64,000 nt of DNA from RFXV01 sp038150465 (GTDB lineage Bacteria > Bacteroidota > Bacteroidia > Flavobacteriales > Schleiferiaceae), in NCBI GenBank assembly GCA_038150465.1, contig JAYOTP010000007.1, forward strand, positions 1-64,000. The letters run 5' to 3'. Below, one piece after another: positions 16,728 to 24,127 of the stretch (position 1 is the stretch's first letter; each line of letters opens with the position of its first letter). The position numbers were made by a program, and so were the translations under genes. The notes beneath the pieces were generated by a model. It was not told where the DNA came from, did no database searches, and saw only the letters and a program-made list of their open reading frames with translations.

Positions 16728-17546
16728 ATGAAAGAAGCACTTCAGGAACGGATCGAAGCGGCATGGGAAGACCGAAAGCTGCTCGAACAGTCGGTGTATC
16801 GCACAGCCGTGGAAGCGGTATTGGAAATGCTGGACAAGGGTTCGCTGCGCGTGGCCGAACCGGATGGAAGCGACTGGAAAGTGAACGAATGGGTGAAAAA
16901 AGCCGTACTGCTCTATTTCCCCGTTCGCCCCATGGAGACCTTCCAGGCAGGTCCTATGGAATTTCATGACAAGATCCCATTGAAGTCGGATTTTGCCGGT
17001 CAAGGTGTTCGTGTGGTGCCGCATGCTGTGGCTCGATACGGATCATTTCTGGGCAAAGGCGTTGTCATGATGCCCTCCTATGTGAACATCGGCGCTTATG
17101 TGGATCGGGAAAGCATGGTGGACACCTGGGCCACGGTCGGCTCCTGTGCACAGATCGGAAAGCGTGTGCATTTGAGCGGAGGTGTGGGCATTGGCGGTGT
17201 ACTGGAGCCGCTTCAGGCCGCACCGGTGATCATAGAAGACGACTGTTTCATCGGATCAAGAGCCATTGTGGTCGAAGGTGTTCGGGTCCGAAAGGAAGCC
17301 GTACTTGGCGCCAATGTGGTGCTCACCGCATCCACCCGGATCATCGATGTCAGTGGAGACCAGCCTGTCGAATTCAAGGGCGAAGTGCCGGAGCGATCGG
17401 TCGTGATCCCAGGAAGTCTGCCCAAAGAATTCCCGGCAGGCAGCTACCAGGTGCCCTGCGCGCTGATCATTGGCAAGAGAAAGGAAAGCACCGACCGAAA
17501 GACCTCGCTCAATGAGGTGCTCCGCGATTTCCATTTGAGCGTATGA
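16728..17546 (+). CDS. dapD: Tetrahydrodipicolinate N-succinyltransferase
   Basis: 272 residues from ATG 16728, set by the promoter box and the conserved MKEALQERIEAAWEDR. DapD catalyses succinylation of tetrahydrodipicolinate in the lysine/diaminopimelate pathway and so feeds peptidoglycan. The C-terminal two thirds is a left-handed beta helix of hexapeptide repeats, with MMPSYVNIGAYVD (about 121), ATVGSCAQIGKRVHLSGGVGIGG and EDDCFIGSRAIVVEGV. The stop overlaps the next gene's ATG by 4 bp. Confidence 0.96.
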   Translation: MKEALQERIEAAWEDRKLLEQSVYRTAVEAVLEMLDKGSLRVAEPDGSDWKVNEWVKKAVLLYFPVRPMETFQAGPMEFHDKIPLKSDFAGQGVRVVPHAVARYGSFLGKGVVMMPSYVNIGAYVDRESMVDTWATVGSCAQIGKRVHLSGGVGIGGVLEPLQAAPVIIEDDCFIGSRAIVVEGVRVRKEAVLGANVVLTASTRIIDVSGDQPVEFKGEVPERSVVIPGSLPKEFPAGSYQVPCALIIGKRKESTDRKTSLNEVLRDFHLSV

Positions 17547-18667
17547 ACAGTGCACTGGCCTTCGATGCCAAGCGAGCCTTCCACAATCACACAGGCCTTG
17601 GGAACTACAGCCGGTTCATATTGTCTGGCCTGGCCGAGCGATATGCAGACCTTTATTCCTTTCATCTGATGAATCCAAAGCCGGGTTCACTCTTCAGCGA
17701 ACGCGATCCGGTGCTCAAAGAAGAACGACCCGAGGGGATCTATTCCACTTTTTCTTCTCTCTGGCGCAGTGCAGGCATGTACAAAGACTTAAGGAAAATG
17801 GATGTCCGTCTTTTTCACGGACTGAGCAACGAATTGCCCGCTGGCCTGTCGCTGCAGAACATCCGTTCGATCGTGAGCATACACGACCTGATCTTCGAGA
17901 GTCACCCCAAATTCTACCGACCTGCCGACCGATGGATCTATCGAAAGAAATTCCGCTCGGCTGCCCAGAATGCAGACCGGGTGCTCAGCGTGAGTGCCCG
18001 CACCCGTGAGGAGCTGATCGAGCGCTATGCAATACCTGAGGAAAAGATCTTTGTGCACTACCAAAGTTGCCATACGGCCTTCCAAAAAGATGGCGATCCA
18101 AAGAAGGACAGGCAGGTCCAAAAAGATCTGAAACTGCCCGATCAATATGCTCTTTCCGTGGGCACAGTGGAGCCCAGAAAAAATCTACTCTCAAGCCTGG
18201 AGGCACTCAAGGAGCTGGACATTCCCTTGGTGGTGATCGGCAAGGGAGGTGCGTATCGAAAGCAGTGCATGGACTTTGTGGTTGAGAACGGAATGGGCCA
18301 TCGGCTTTTCTGGCTGTCAGATATAAGTACAGAGCAACTCGCATCCCTTTATCGCTGTGCTGCTCTTTCATTGTATCCTTCGGAAGTGGAAGGCTTTGGC
18401 ATCCCGATCATAGAATCCTTGTTCAGCCGCTGCCCTGTGATCACCAACCAAAATGGTGTTTTTCCAGAAGCGGGCGGGCCCGACAGCTGGTATGTGGACC
18501 CGCAGGAACCCGAGGAGATCCGCACTGCGATCCGGTCCATTTTGGACGGCACGCAGGTGACTGCATCGCGTACAGAACGGGGGCTGGCTTACGCCCGGAA
18601 GCAGTTTGAACCCCATCGGTTGATGGACCAACTGAGTGGTCATTACCAGGAGCTGCTGTCGAATTGA
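17543..18667 (+). CDS. GT4-family glycosyltransferase (mannosyltransferase-like)
   Basis: 374 residues. A GT-B enzyme of family 4: LSVGTVEPRKNLLSSLEAL (about 211) opens the C-terminal Rossmann half, and SEVEGFGIPIIESLF (about 277) is the E-x7-E nucleotide-sugar motif. The N-terminus (MNSALAFDAKRAFHNHTGLGNYSR) matches mannosyl- or rhamnosyltransferases that extend lipid-linked glycans. There is no membrane helix, so it acts at the cytosolic face. It starts inside the dapD stop (ATGA overlap). Acceptor unknown. Confidence 0.88.
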   Translation: MNSALAFDAKRAFHNHTGLGNYSRFILSGLAERYADLYSFHLMNPKPGSLFSERDPVLKEERPEGIYSTFSSLWRSAGMYKDLRKMDVRLFHGLSNELPAGLSLQNIRSIVSIHDLIFESHPKFYRPADRWIYRKKFRSAAQNADRVLSVSARTREELIERYAIPEEKIFVHYQSCHTAFQKDGDPKKDRQVQKDLKLPDQYALSVGTVEPRKNLLSSLEALKELDIPLVVIGKGGAYRKQCMDFVVENGMGHRLFWLSDISTEQLASLYRCAALSLYPSEVEGFGIPIIESLFSRCPVITNQNGVFPEAGGPDSWYVDPQEPEEIRTAIRSILDGTQVTASRTERGLAYARKQFEPHRLMDQLSGHYQELLSN

Positions 18668-18719
18668 CCCTTGCCCGGACACTGCCTGAATAGTGCTTCT
18701 GCCCCTTGTTTGCCTTTTT

Positions 18720-18727
18720 TACTTTTG
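18720..18727 (+). promoter_or_regulatory. TAnnTTTG promoter box
   Basis: TACTTTTG ends 8 bp before the ATG at 18736. If this is the -7 element, transcription would begin at or just before the ATG, giving a nearly leaderless mRNA for the 18736 gene and the CCA enzyme. Confidence 0.55.
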
Positions 18728-18735
18728 TGCCGCTT

Positions 18736-19077
18736 ATGGGAACTGGTCTCGCGCTTCTCACCCTTTTGGTTCTGGCTCTTATCGCACTCGCTTTTTGGCG
18801 CAAGGTGGAGCTGCAGTTTGAGTACCTCCAGCGAAAAGAAGGCAGAGGAAAGAAGATCGCACGCCATTGGTTCAAAGCGCAGAAGAACGAAGTACTGAAG
18901 GAGCTGCGCAATCGGGCTCTGCTGCTCTTTCCCTTGCTTTTTGGTGTCGACCGGGAAGACGAGGGAGAGGAACTGAACGCCTTGAAATCGAGGGTACGAA
19001 ATCTGCATTTGGCCATCTACCTCCTGCTGATGGCCGTTGTATTGCTTGGTCTGATCGGAAAAGGACCTGTTCAGTGA
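18736..19077 (+). CDS. Small two-helix membrane protein of unknown function
   Basis: 113 residues. I do not recognise it. A hydrophobic helix at the N-terminus (about 3-20), a charged, arginine- and lysine-rich middle (about 21-85, with QRKEGRGKKIARHWFKAQKN), and a second helix near the end (about 91-108). Both ends would sit in the inner membrane with a basic cytoplasmic loop. The ATG at 18736 is chosen because the promoter box lies right upstream; an in-frame start at 18706 would lie upstream of that box. It overlaps the CCA-adding enzyme by 4 bp (GTGA), so it is probably co-translated with it. Confidence 0.7.
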   Translation: MGTGLALLTLLVLALIALAFWRKVELQFEYLQRKEGRGKKIARHWFKAQKNEVLKELRNRALLLFPLLFGVDREDEGEELNALKSRVRNLHLAIYLLLMAVVLLGLIGKGPVQ

Positions 19078-20507
19078 ATCATTCGCCAGAGGACATACTG
19101 AAAATGGTCGCTGATCCGATCTTTCGACTCATCGGCGAAGCCGCTGACGAACTGGGACAAGAGGCCTTCGTGGTGGGTGGCTACGTGCGCGACGGAGTCA
19201 TGGGACGACCACAAAAGAACGACCTTGATTTTGTGACGGTGGGCAGCGGCATTGCGCTGGCAAAAAAAGTGGCAAAAAAGACAAGGGCCGGCAAGGTCCA
19301 TGTATTCCGCAATTTTGGAACGGCGATGATCCGCCACGAAGAGCTCGAGCTGGAATTTGTAGGTGCACGAAAAGAATCCTATGATCGTGGGTCGAGGAAA
19401 CCAACTGTCGAGGAAGGCAGCCTGGAGGACGATCAGAACAGAAGGGACTTTACCGTGAATGCTTTGGCCATTCAGTTGAATGCCGCATCCTTTGGCCAAT
19501 TGCTCGATCCCTTTAACGGGATCAGGGACATAGCTGAAGAGCGCATCCGCACACCACTGGATCCGGACCTGACCTACTCAGACGACCCCCTGCGCATGCT
19601 GCGGGCCATTCGCTTCTCCTGCCAGCTGGGATTCGCCATCGACAAGAATTCCCTGAAGGCAATAAAGAGGAATGCCCACAGGCTCGACATCGTTTCCAAT
19701 GAGCGGATCATTGCCGAATTCAATAAGGTAATGGCATGCCCGATGCCCTCTAAAGGCCTGGCACAGATGTTCGATGCGGGCCTCATACATCTCTTTTTTC
19801 CTGAACTCGTGGATCTGCAAGGCGTGGAGGAAGTAGAAGGCAAACTGCACAAAGACAATTTCTACCATACCCTCGAGGTGCTGGACAATCTGTGCAAGCG
19901 GACAGACAAACTTTGGCTGCGCTGGGCCGCTCTGCTCCATGACATCGGAAAGCCAGTGGTCAAGAAATTCAACGACGACATTGGATGGACCTTTCACAAC
20001 CATGAGTTCGTCGGCGCGAAGATGATCCCAAGGCTCTTTCGACGACTGAAACTGCCCATGGGTGAACCCATGCGCTACGTTAAGAAACTCGTGATGCTTT
20101 CTTCCCGACCCGCCGTACTGTCCGAGGACGAGGTGACCGACTCAGCAGTGCGCCGACTGTTGTTCGACGCCGGGGATGAACTCGAAGACCTGATGATGCT
20201 TTGCGAAAGCGATATCACCACCAAGAACGCCAAGAAGAAACAGACCTATCTGAAGAATTTCGAGATCGTCCGCGAGAAGCTCAAGCAGGTGGAGGAGGCC
20301 GATCGCATCCGGAACTGGCAGCCACCGATCGATGGTGCGACCATCATGGCCACCTTTCAGATCGGTCCGGGACCAGAGATCGGTCAGATAAAGAACGCCA
20401 TTCGGGAAGCCATACTTGAAGGAGACATTCCCAATGAACACAAAGCCGCCTTTGGCTTCATGATCGAAAAGGGAGCGGCTCTCGGACTCAAACCCAAGAA
20501 CACATGA
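19074..20507 (+). CDS. cca: CCA-adding tRNA nucleotidyltransferase with HD domain
   Basis: 477 residues from the GTG that overlaps the preceding stop (GTGA); an ATG ten codons later (19104) is an alternative start. The enzyme builds or repairs the 3' CCA of tRNAs. The polymerase head has VVGGYVRDGVMGRPQKNDLDF (about 26-46), with the DxD metal site, and DDQNRRDFTVNALA (about 119). A helical neck is followed by an HD domain with LLHDIGKPVVKKF (about 286) and HNHEFVGAKM. Two of the three tRNA genes in the window lack an encoded CCA and need this activity. It overlaps the next gene by 4 bp. Confidence 0.94.
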   Translation: MNHSPEDILKMVADPIFRLIGEAADELGQEAFVVGGYVRDGVMGRPQKNDLDFVTVGSGIALAKKVAKKTRAGKVHVFRNFGTAMIRHEELELEFVGARKESYDRGSRKPTVEEGSLEDDQNRRDFTVNALAIQLNAASFGQLLDPFNGIRDIAEERIRTPLDPDLTYSDDPLRMLRAIRFSCQLGFAIDKNSLKAIKRNAHRLDIVSNERIIAEFNKVMACPMPSKGLAQMFDAGLIHLFFPELVDLQGVEEVEGKLHKDNFYHTLEVLDNLCKRTDKLWLRWAALLHDIGKPVVKKFNDDIGWTFHNHEFVGAKMIPRLFRRLKLPMGEPMRYVKKLVMLSSRPAVLSEDEVTDSAVRRLLFDAGDELEDLMMLCESDITTKNAKKKQTYLKNFEIVREKLKQVEEADRIRNWQPPIDGATIMATFQIGPGPEIGQIKNAIREAILEGDIPNEHKAAFGFMIEKGAALGLKPKNT

Positions 20508-20986
20508 ACGAACAAGGTTGGGTACTTCGCTGCGTGCTGGATGTGGAAGAAACCGTCTTTCGCGATGTGCTCGTCCGGCCAGAGATCAGCCTGATGGATC
20601 TGCACAAGATCCTGCTCGCTGCATTTGAAATGGACGGCAGCGAGATCGCCACGATCTACTGCGCCGACGATGACTGGAACCCGCTGGCAGAATTTCCGAT
20701 GATCGACTTCGAAGGCTCGGGACAGGGCACCATGGAAAGTACGCTCGTCGCAGATGTGCTGGAATCTGAGGGAGAGAAATTGCTTTGGATCGCCGACCTG
20801 GTGCGTATGCGCAGCTGTTTTGTAGAATGGGTCCGAAGCACGGATGCACCAAAGCAAAGCATGAGTCAGGTACTGCTTTCAGTGGGCGAAACGCCGGCTG
20901 CATCAGAGGAACTTTTTGTCCCAGACCCGCACTCTGAACAATCAGACGAGGCCGCTGGGACCGATGGAGATCAGGAATTGATGTAG
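20504..20986 (+). CDS. pRiA4b ORF-3-like (PRiA4_ORF3 family) protein
   Basis: 160 residues. VLRCVLDVEETVFRDVLVRPE, SLMDLHKILLAAFEMDGSEIA and DDDWNPLAEFPMIDFE match the PRiA4_ORF3 family, first named from a plasmid and from IS1096 passengers. Nothing mobile surrounds it here; it is coupled to the CCA enzyme by a 4-bp overlap, so it is a chromosomal gene of unknown role. The last 40 residues are acidic and low in complexity. Its 3' end overlaps that of pyrF by 16 bp on the other strand. Confidence 0.8.
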   Translation: MNEQGWVLRCVLDVEETVFRDVLVRPEISLMDLHKILLAAFEMDGSEIATIYCADDDWNPLAEFPMIDFEGSGQGTMESTLVADVLESEGEKLLWIADLVRMRSCFVEWVRSTDAPKQSMSQVLLSVGETPAASEELFVPDPHSEQSDEAAGTDGDQELM

Positions 20987-21789
20987 GGCGCCATCTGCTG
21001 CTGCAAATGAGCGGCGGCCTCTCTGTGGCTGCCAGCGGCATCCGAACCGGGATAGAGAATGCTGCGCGAGGCATTGATCAGGAGCCCGCCTTCAGCCGTT
21101 GCCGCATTTTTACATACCTCGTCCACACTCCCCCCCTGTGCGCCTACTCCAGGAACGAGGAAAAAGTGTTCCGGGCATCTTTGTCGGATGGAAGCGAGCA
21201 TCTCGGGCCGTGTCGCCCCCACAACGAACATCAGCTCATCGGGACCAAACCGCTGCGCCATACGGTCCATGGCCTCTTCATACAGGCGCTTGCCGCTTTT
21301 GAGTTCCAACAATTCTAGATCTTCAGAACCGGGATTGCTTGTCAGTCCGAGCACGACCATCCACTTTCCTTCCCGCCCGGAGAAGGGCTCCAAAGTATCC
21401 ATACCCATGTAGGGAGAAAGGGTGAGCGCATCGCAGGAGAAGGTATCGAAATAGGCCTTGGCATAGCGCTCAGCCGTATGTCCGATGTCTCCCCTCTTGG
21501 CATCTGCAATGATCAGATGATCGGGATGACTGGCCTTCAGATGATCCATCAATTGGGCAAAACGCCTCATTCCTTCAACGCCGTCCGATTCAAAAAAAGC
21601 GAGGTTGGGTTTGTAGGCCACGCAGTGGTCGGCCGTCTCCGAAATGACCTGCTTTAAAAAGGCCAGCTGCGGATCTTCTTGGTTCAGATAGGCGGCGGGT
21701 ATGGAATCCACCTTGGGATCGAGTCCCACGCAGAGCATGGACTTCTTTTTCTTGATCTGATCGATCAGTTCAGCTCTCTTCATACTCAT
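20971..21789 (-). CDS. pyrF: Orotidine 5'-phosphate decarboxylase (type 2)
   Basis: 272 residues, the longer subfamily 2 form. It makes UMP from OMP. Visible motifs are SMLCVGLDPKVDSIP (about 17), VAYKPNLAFFES (about 57), the catalytic Asp-Lys-Asp region in IIADAKRGDIGHTAERYAKA (about 93-112) and FLVPGVGAQGGSVDEV (about 212). The start overlaps the prfA stop by 4 bp, so pyrF is last in a purM-prfA-pyrF operon. Confidence 0.96.
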   Translation of the reverse strand: MSMKRAELIDQIKKKKSMLCVGLDPKVDSIPAAYLNQEDPQLAFLKQVISETADHCVAYKPNLAFFESDGVEGMRRFAQLMDHLKASHPDHLIIADAKRGDIGHTAERYAKAYFDTFSCDALTLSPYMGMDTLEPFSGREGKWMVVLGLTSNPGSEDLELLELKSGKRLYEEAMDRMAQRFGPDELMFVVGATRPEMLASIRQRCPEHFFLVPGVGAQGGSVDEVCKNAATAEGGLLINASRSILYPGSDAAGSHREAAAHLQQQMAPYINS

Positions 21790-22871
21790 TCGGATCCTTC
21801 CTGCATTTTTTCGGCGTTCTCAGCCAGTTGCAATCGATCGAGAAAATCCTGGATGTTTCCATTGATCACCTCCTGCAAATTGTAAACGGTCCAACCGATC
21901 CGGTGATCGGTGACCCGCCCCTGAGGGAAATTGTAGGTGCGGATCTTGGCAGAGCGGTCGCCAGTGGAGACCAAGGTCTTTCTGCGGTCGGAGATCTGCT
22001 GCTGCTGTGCCTGAACTTTCTGCTCAAAAAGTCGGGTGCGCAGCATTTGCAGGGCCCTTTCCTTGTTCGCCAACTGGGAACGCTCGATCTGACAAGTGAT
22101 CACAATACCGGAAGGTTTGTGGGTCAGTTGCACTTTGGTCTCCACCTTGTTCACATTCTGACCACCCGCGCCGCTTGAACGGGCTGTCTGCCACTCCAGT
22201 TCTGAAGGGTGTATGTCCACATCCACTTCATCGGCCTCCGGCATGACAGCCACAGTGGCTGCCGAGGTGTGTACACGGCCCTGAGTCTCTGTTTCGGGAA
22301 CGCGCTGTACCCGATGGACCCCGGATTCAAACTTCAGTATGCCGTACGAACCATCCTCCTGAACGGACATGACCACTTCCTTGTATCCGCCTGCTGTGCC
22401 TTCGGTCACTTCCATGATCTGGGTCTTCCAGCCTCGCTCGTCGCAATATCGCTGATACATGCGGTAGAGATCTCCTGCAAAGAGAGCGGCCTCGTCCCCT
22501 CCCGTCCCGGAACGGATCTCCAGGACCGCCGGACGGCCGTCTTCAGGGTCTTTTGGGAGCAGCATTTGCTGGATGTCTTCGGTCAGTGTACTGAGTTCTT
22601 CCGCAGTGGCCTCCAGCTCCGACTTGGCCATTTCCTTCAGCTCCGCATCCTTTTCTTCTTCCAGAATGGTCCGGGCTTCCTGCTGGTCATTGAACAGCTG
22701 CTGGTAGCGATCGGCAGCATCCACCACTTCCTTGAGTTCTTTGTACTCCCGGCTCAGTTTGGCATAGCGGGCACGATCCGAAATGATGTCTGGCTGCACG
22801 ATGAGGTCGTTGACCTCATGAAATCGTTGACGGATCGAATCGAGCTTGGGAAGTAGATCGTCGTGGGTCAT
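21786..22871 (-). CDS. prfA: Peptide chain release factor 1
   Basis: 361 residues. RF1 reads UAA and UAG and releases the peptide through the GGQ loop, seen in SSGAGGQNVNKVETKVQL (about 232). EIRSGTGGDEAALFAGDLYRMY and GVHRVQRVPETETQGRVHTSA (about 184) are class I release factor signatures; the HRVQRVPETE stretch and length identify RF1 rather than RF2. It overlaps both neighbours by 4 bp. Confidence 0.97.
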   Translation of the reverse strand: MTHDDLLPKLDSIRQRFHEVNDLIVQPDIISDRARYAKLSREYKELKEVVDAADRYQQLFNDQQEARTILEEEKDAELKEMAKSELEATAEELSTLTEDIQQMLLPKDPEDGRPAVLEIRSGTGGDEAALFAGDLYRMYQRYCDERGWKTQIMEVTEGTAGGYKEVVMSVQEDGSYGILKFESGVHRVQRVPETETQGRVHTSAATVAVMPEADEVDVDIHPSELEWQTARSSGAGGQNVNKVETKVQLTHKPSGIVITCQIERSQLANKERALQMLRTRLFEQKVQAQQQQISDRRKTLVSTGDRSAKIRTYNFPQGRVTDHRIGWTVYNLQEVINGNIQDFLDRLQLAENAEKMQEGSE

Positions 22872-24040
22872 CCGGAATAGGTGAATTCTCCAAACTCCGA
22901 AAAAATGCTCAGCTTCTTCTCCGAGGCCTGCTCCACACGACCAATGCGTTTGGCATCCACTCCGAATTCGTTCGAGCAGGCGATGAGTTCATCCGCGACT
23001 TCAGGCGAACAGTAGACTTCCATTCGGTGTCCCATATTGAAGACCTGGTACATTTCCCTCCAATCGGTCTGCGATTCCTGCTGAATGATCTGGAACAAGG
23101 GCGGTAGATCGAATAGATCATCCTTGATCACATGCTGACTTTTTAGAAAATGCAGCACCTTGGTCTGACCGCCGCCACTGCAATGAACGATTCCGTGGAT
23201 CTGGTCTCTGAATTCGGGGATCATCCGCGCCATGACCGGTGCATAGGTCCTCGTTGGAGAAAGTACGAGCTTGCCCATGTCCAGGCCGGTGCCTTCCACT
23301 TTTTCCGTCAGGGAACGGCTGCCCGTATAGATCAATTCATCGGGAAGACCGGCATCAAAGCTCTCTGGGAATCTGGCGGCCAGCTCATGGGTAAAGACAT
23401 CGTGCCGTGCCGAAGTCAATCCGTTGCTTCCCATTCCGCCATTGTAGGCAGACTCGTATCTGGCCTGTCCGAAGCTGGCCAATCCAACGATGACATCACC
23501 AGCGGCGATGCGACTGTTTTCGATCACATCTGAACGTCTCATCCGGCTGGTCACCGTACTGTCCACAACCACCGTGCGCACCAGGTCGCCCAGATCGGCC
23601 GTCTCTCCTCCAGTGAGCACCATGTCCAGTCCCCAGTCCCTCAATTCTTCGATGAGCTCTGCGGTTCCTTGTATGATGGCCTCGATCACCTCACCTGGTA
23701 TCAGGCGCTTGTTCCTTCCTATGGTCGAGCTCACCAGAATATTTCCCAGCGCCCCCACACACAACAGATCATCCACATTCATGATCAGGGCATCCTGAGC
23801 GATCCCCTTCCATACGGACAGATCACCCGTCTCCTTCCAATAGGCGTAGGCCAGAGATGATTTGGTGCCTGCCCCGTCGGCATGCATCACCAGACAATGA
23901 TCGGCATCTCCCGTCAGATGGTCGGGAACCACTTTACAGAAGGCCATGGGAAACAGTCCTTTATCAAGACCTCGTATGGCGCGGTGCACTTCTTCTTTCT
24001 GAGAGGAGACGCCTCTGCCTGCGTATCGATCGGATGCCAT
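22868..24040 (-). CDS. purM: Phosphoribosylformylglycinamidine cyclo-ligase (AIR synthase)
   Basis: 390 residues, longer than E. coli PurM (345) and like the Bacteroidota form. It closes the imidazole ring in purine synthesis using ATP. MHADGAGTKSSLAY (about 53), NVDDLLCVGA (about 88) and TGGETADLGDLV (about 142) are the ATP-site and family motifs; IHGIVHCSGGGQTKVLHF (about 283) is the late glycine-rich segment. It heads the operon with prfA and pyrF and starts at ATG 24040. Confidence 0.95.
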   Translation of the reverse strand: MASDRYAGRGVSSQKEEVHRAIRGLDKGLFPMAFCKVVPDHLTGDADHCLVMHADGAGTKSSLAYAYWKETGDLSVWKGIAQDALIMNVDDLLCVGALGNILVSSTIGRNKRLIPGEVIEAIIQGTAELIEELRDWGLDMVLTGGETADLGDLVRTVVVDSTVTSRMRRSDVIENSRIAAGDVIVGLASFGQARYESAYNGGMGSNGLTSARHDVFTHELAARFPESFDAGLPDELIYTGSRSLTEKVEGTGLDMGKLVLSPTRTYAPVMARMIPEFRDQIHGIVHCSGGGQTKVLHFLKSQHVIKDDLFDLPPLFQIIQQESQTDWREMYQVFNMGHRMEVYCSPEVADELIACSNEFGVDAKRIGRVEQASEKKLSIFSEFGEFTYSG

Positions 24041-24077
24041 GGCTCAAAAATAACGCCTTGGAGACAGAGAACGCCAT

Positions 24078-24102
24078 AAAAAAACCCCGCCGAAGCGGGG
24101 TT
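24078..24102 (-). terminator. Terminator of the OmpA-family gene
   Basis: On the minus strand AACCCCGC and GCGGGGTT form an 8-bp GC-rich stem with a TTCG loop, followed by seven T. A textbook intrinsic terminator 26 bp downstream of the stop codon at 24128. Confidence 0.93.
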
Positions 24103-24127
24103 CACCTATGCAAGCGGTGAGTTTAGA

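Noticed and set aside
20504..20986. PRiA4_ORF3 protein as a sign of a plasmid or insertion sequence
   Set aside because: The family name comes from a plasmid and IS passengers, but here no transposase, inverted repeat or target duplication flanks it and it is coupled to a housekeeping gene.
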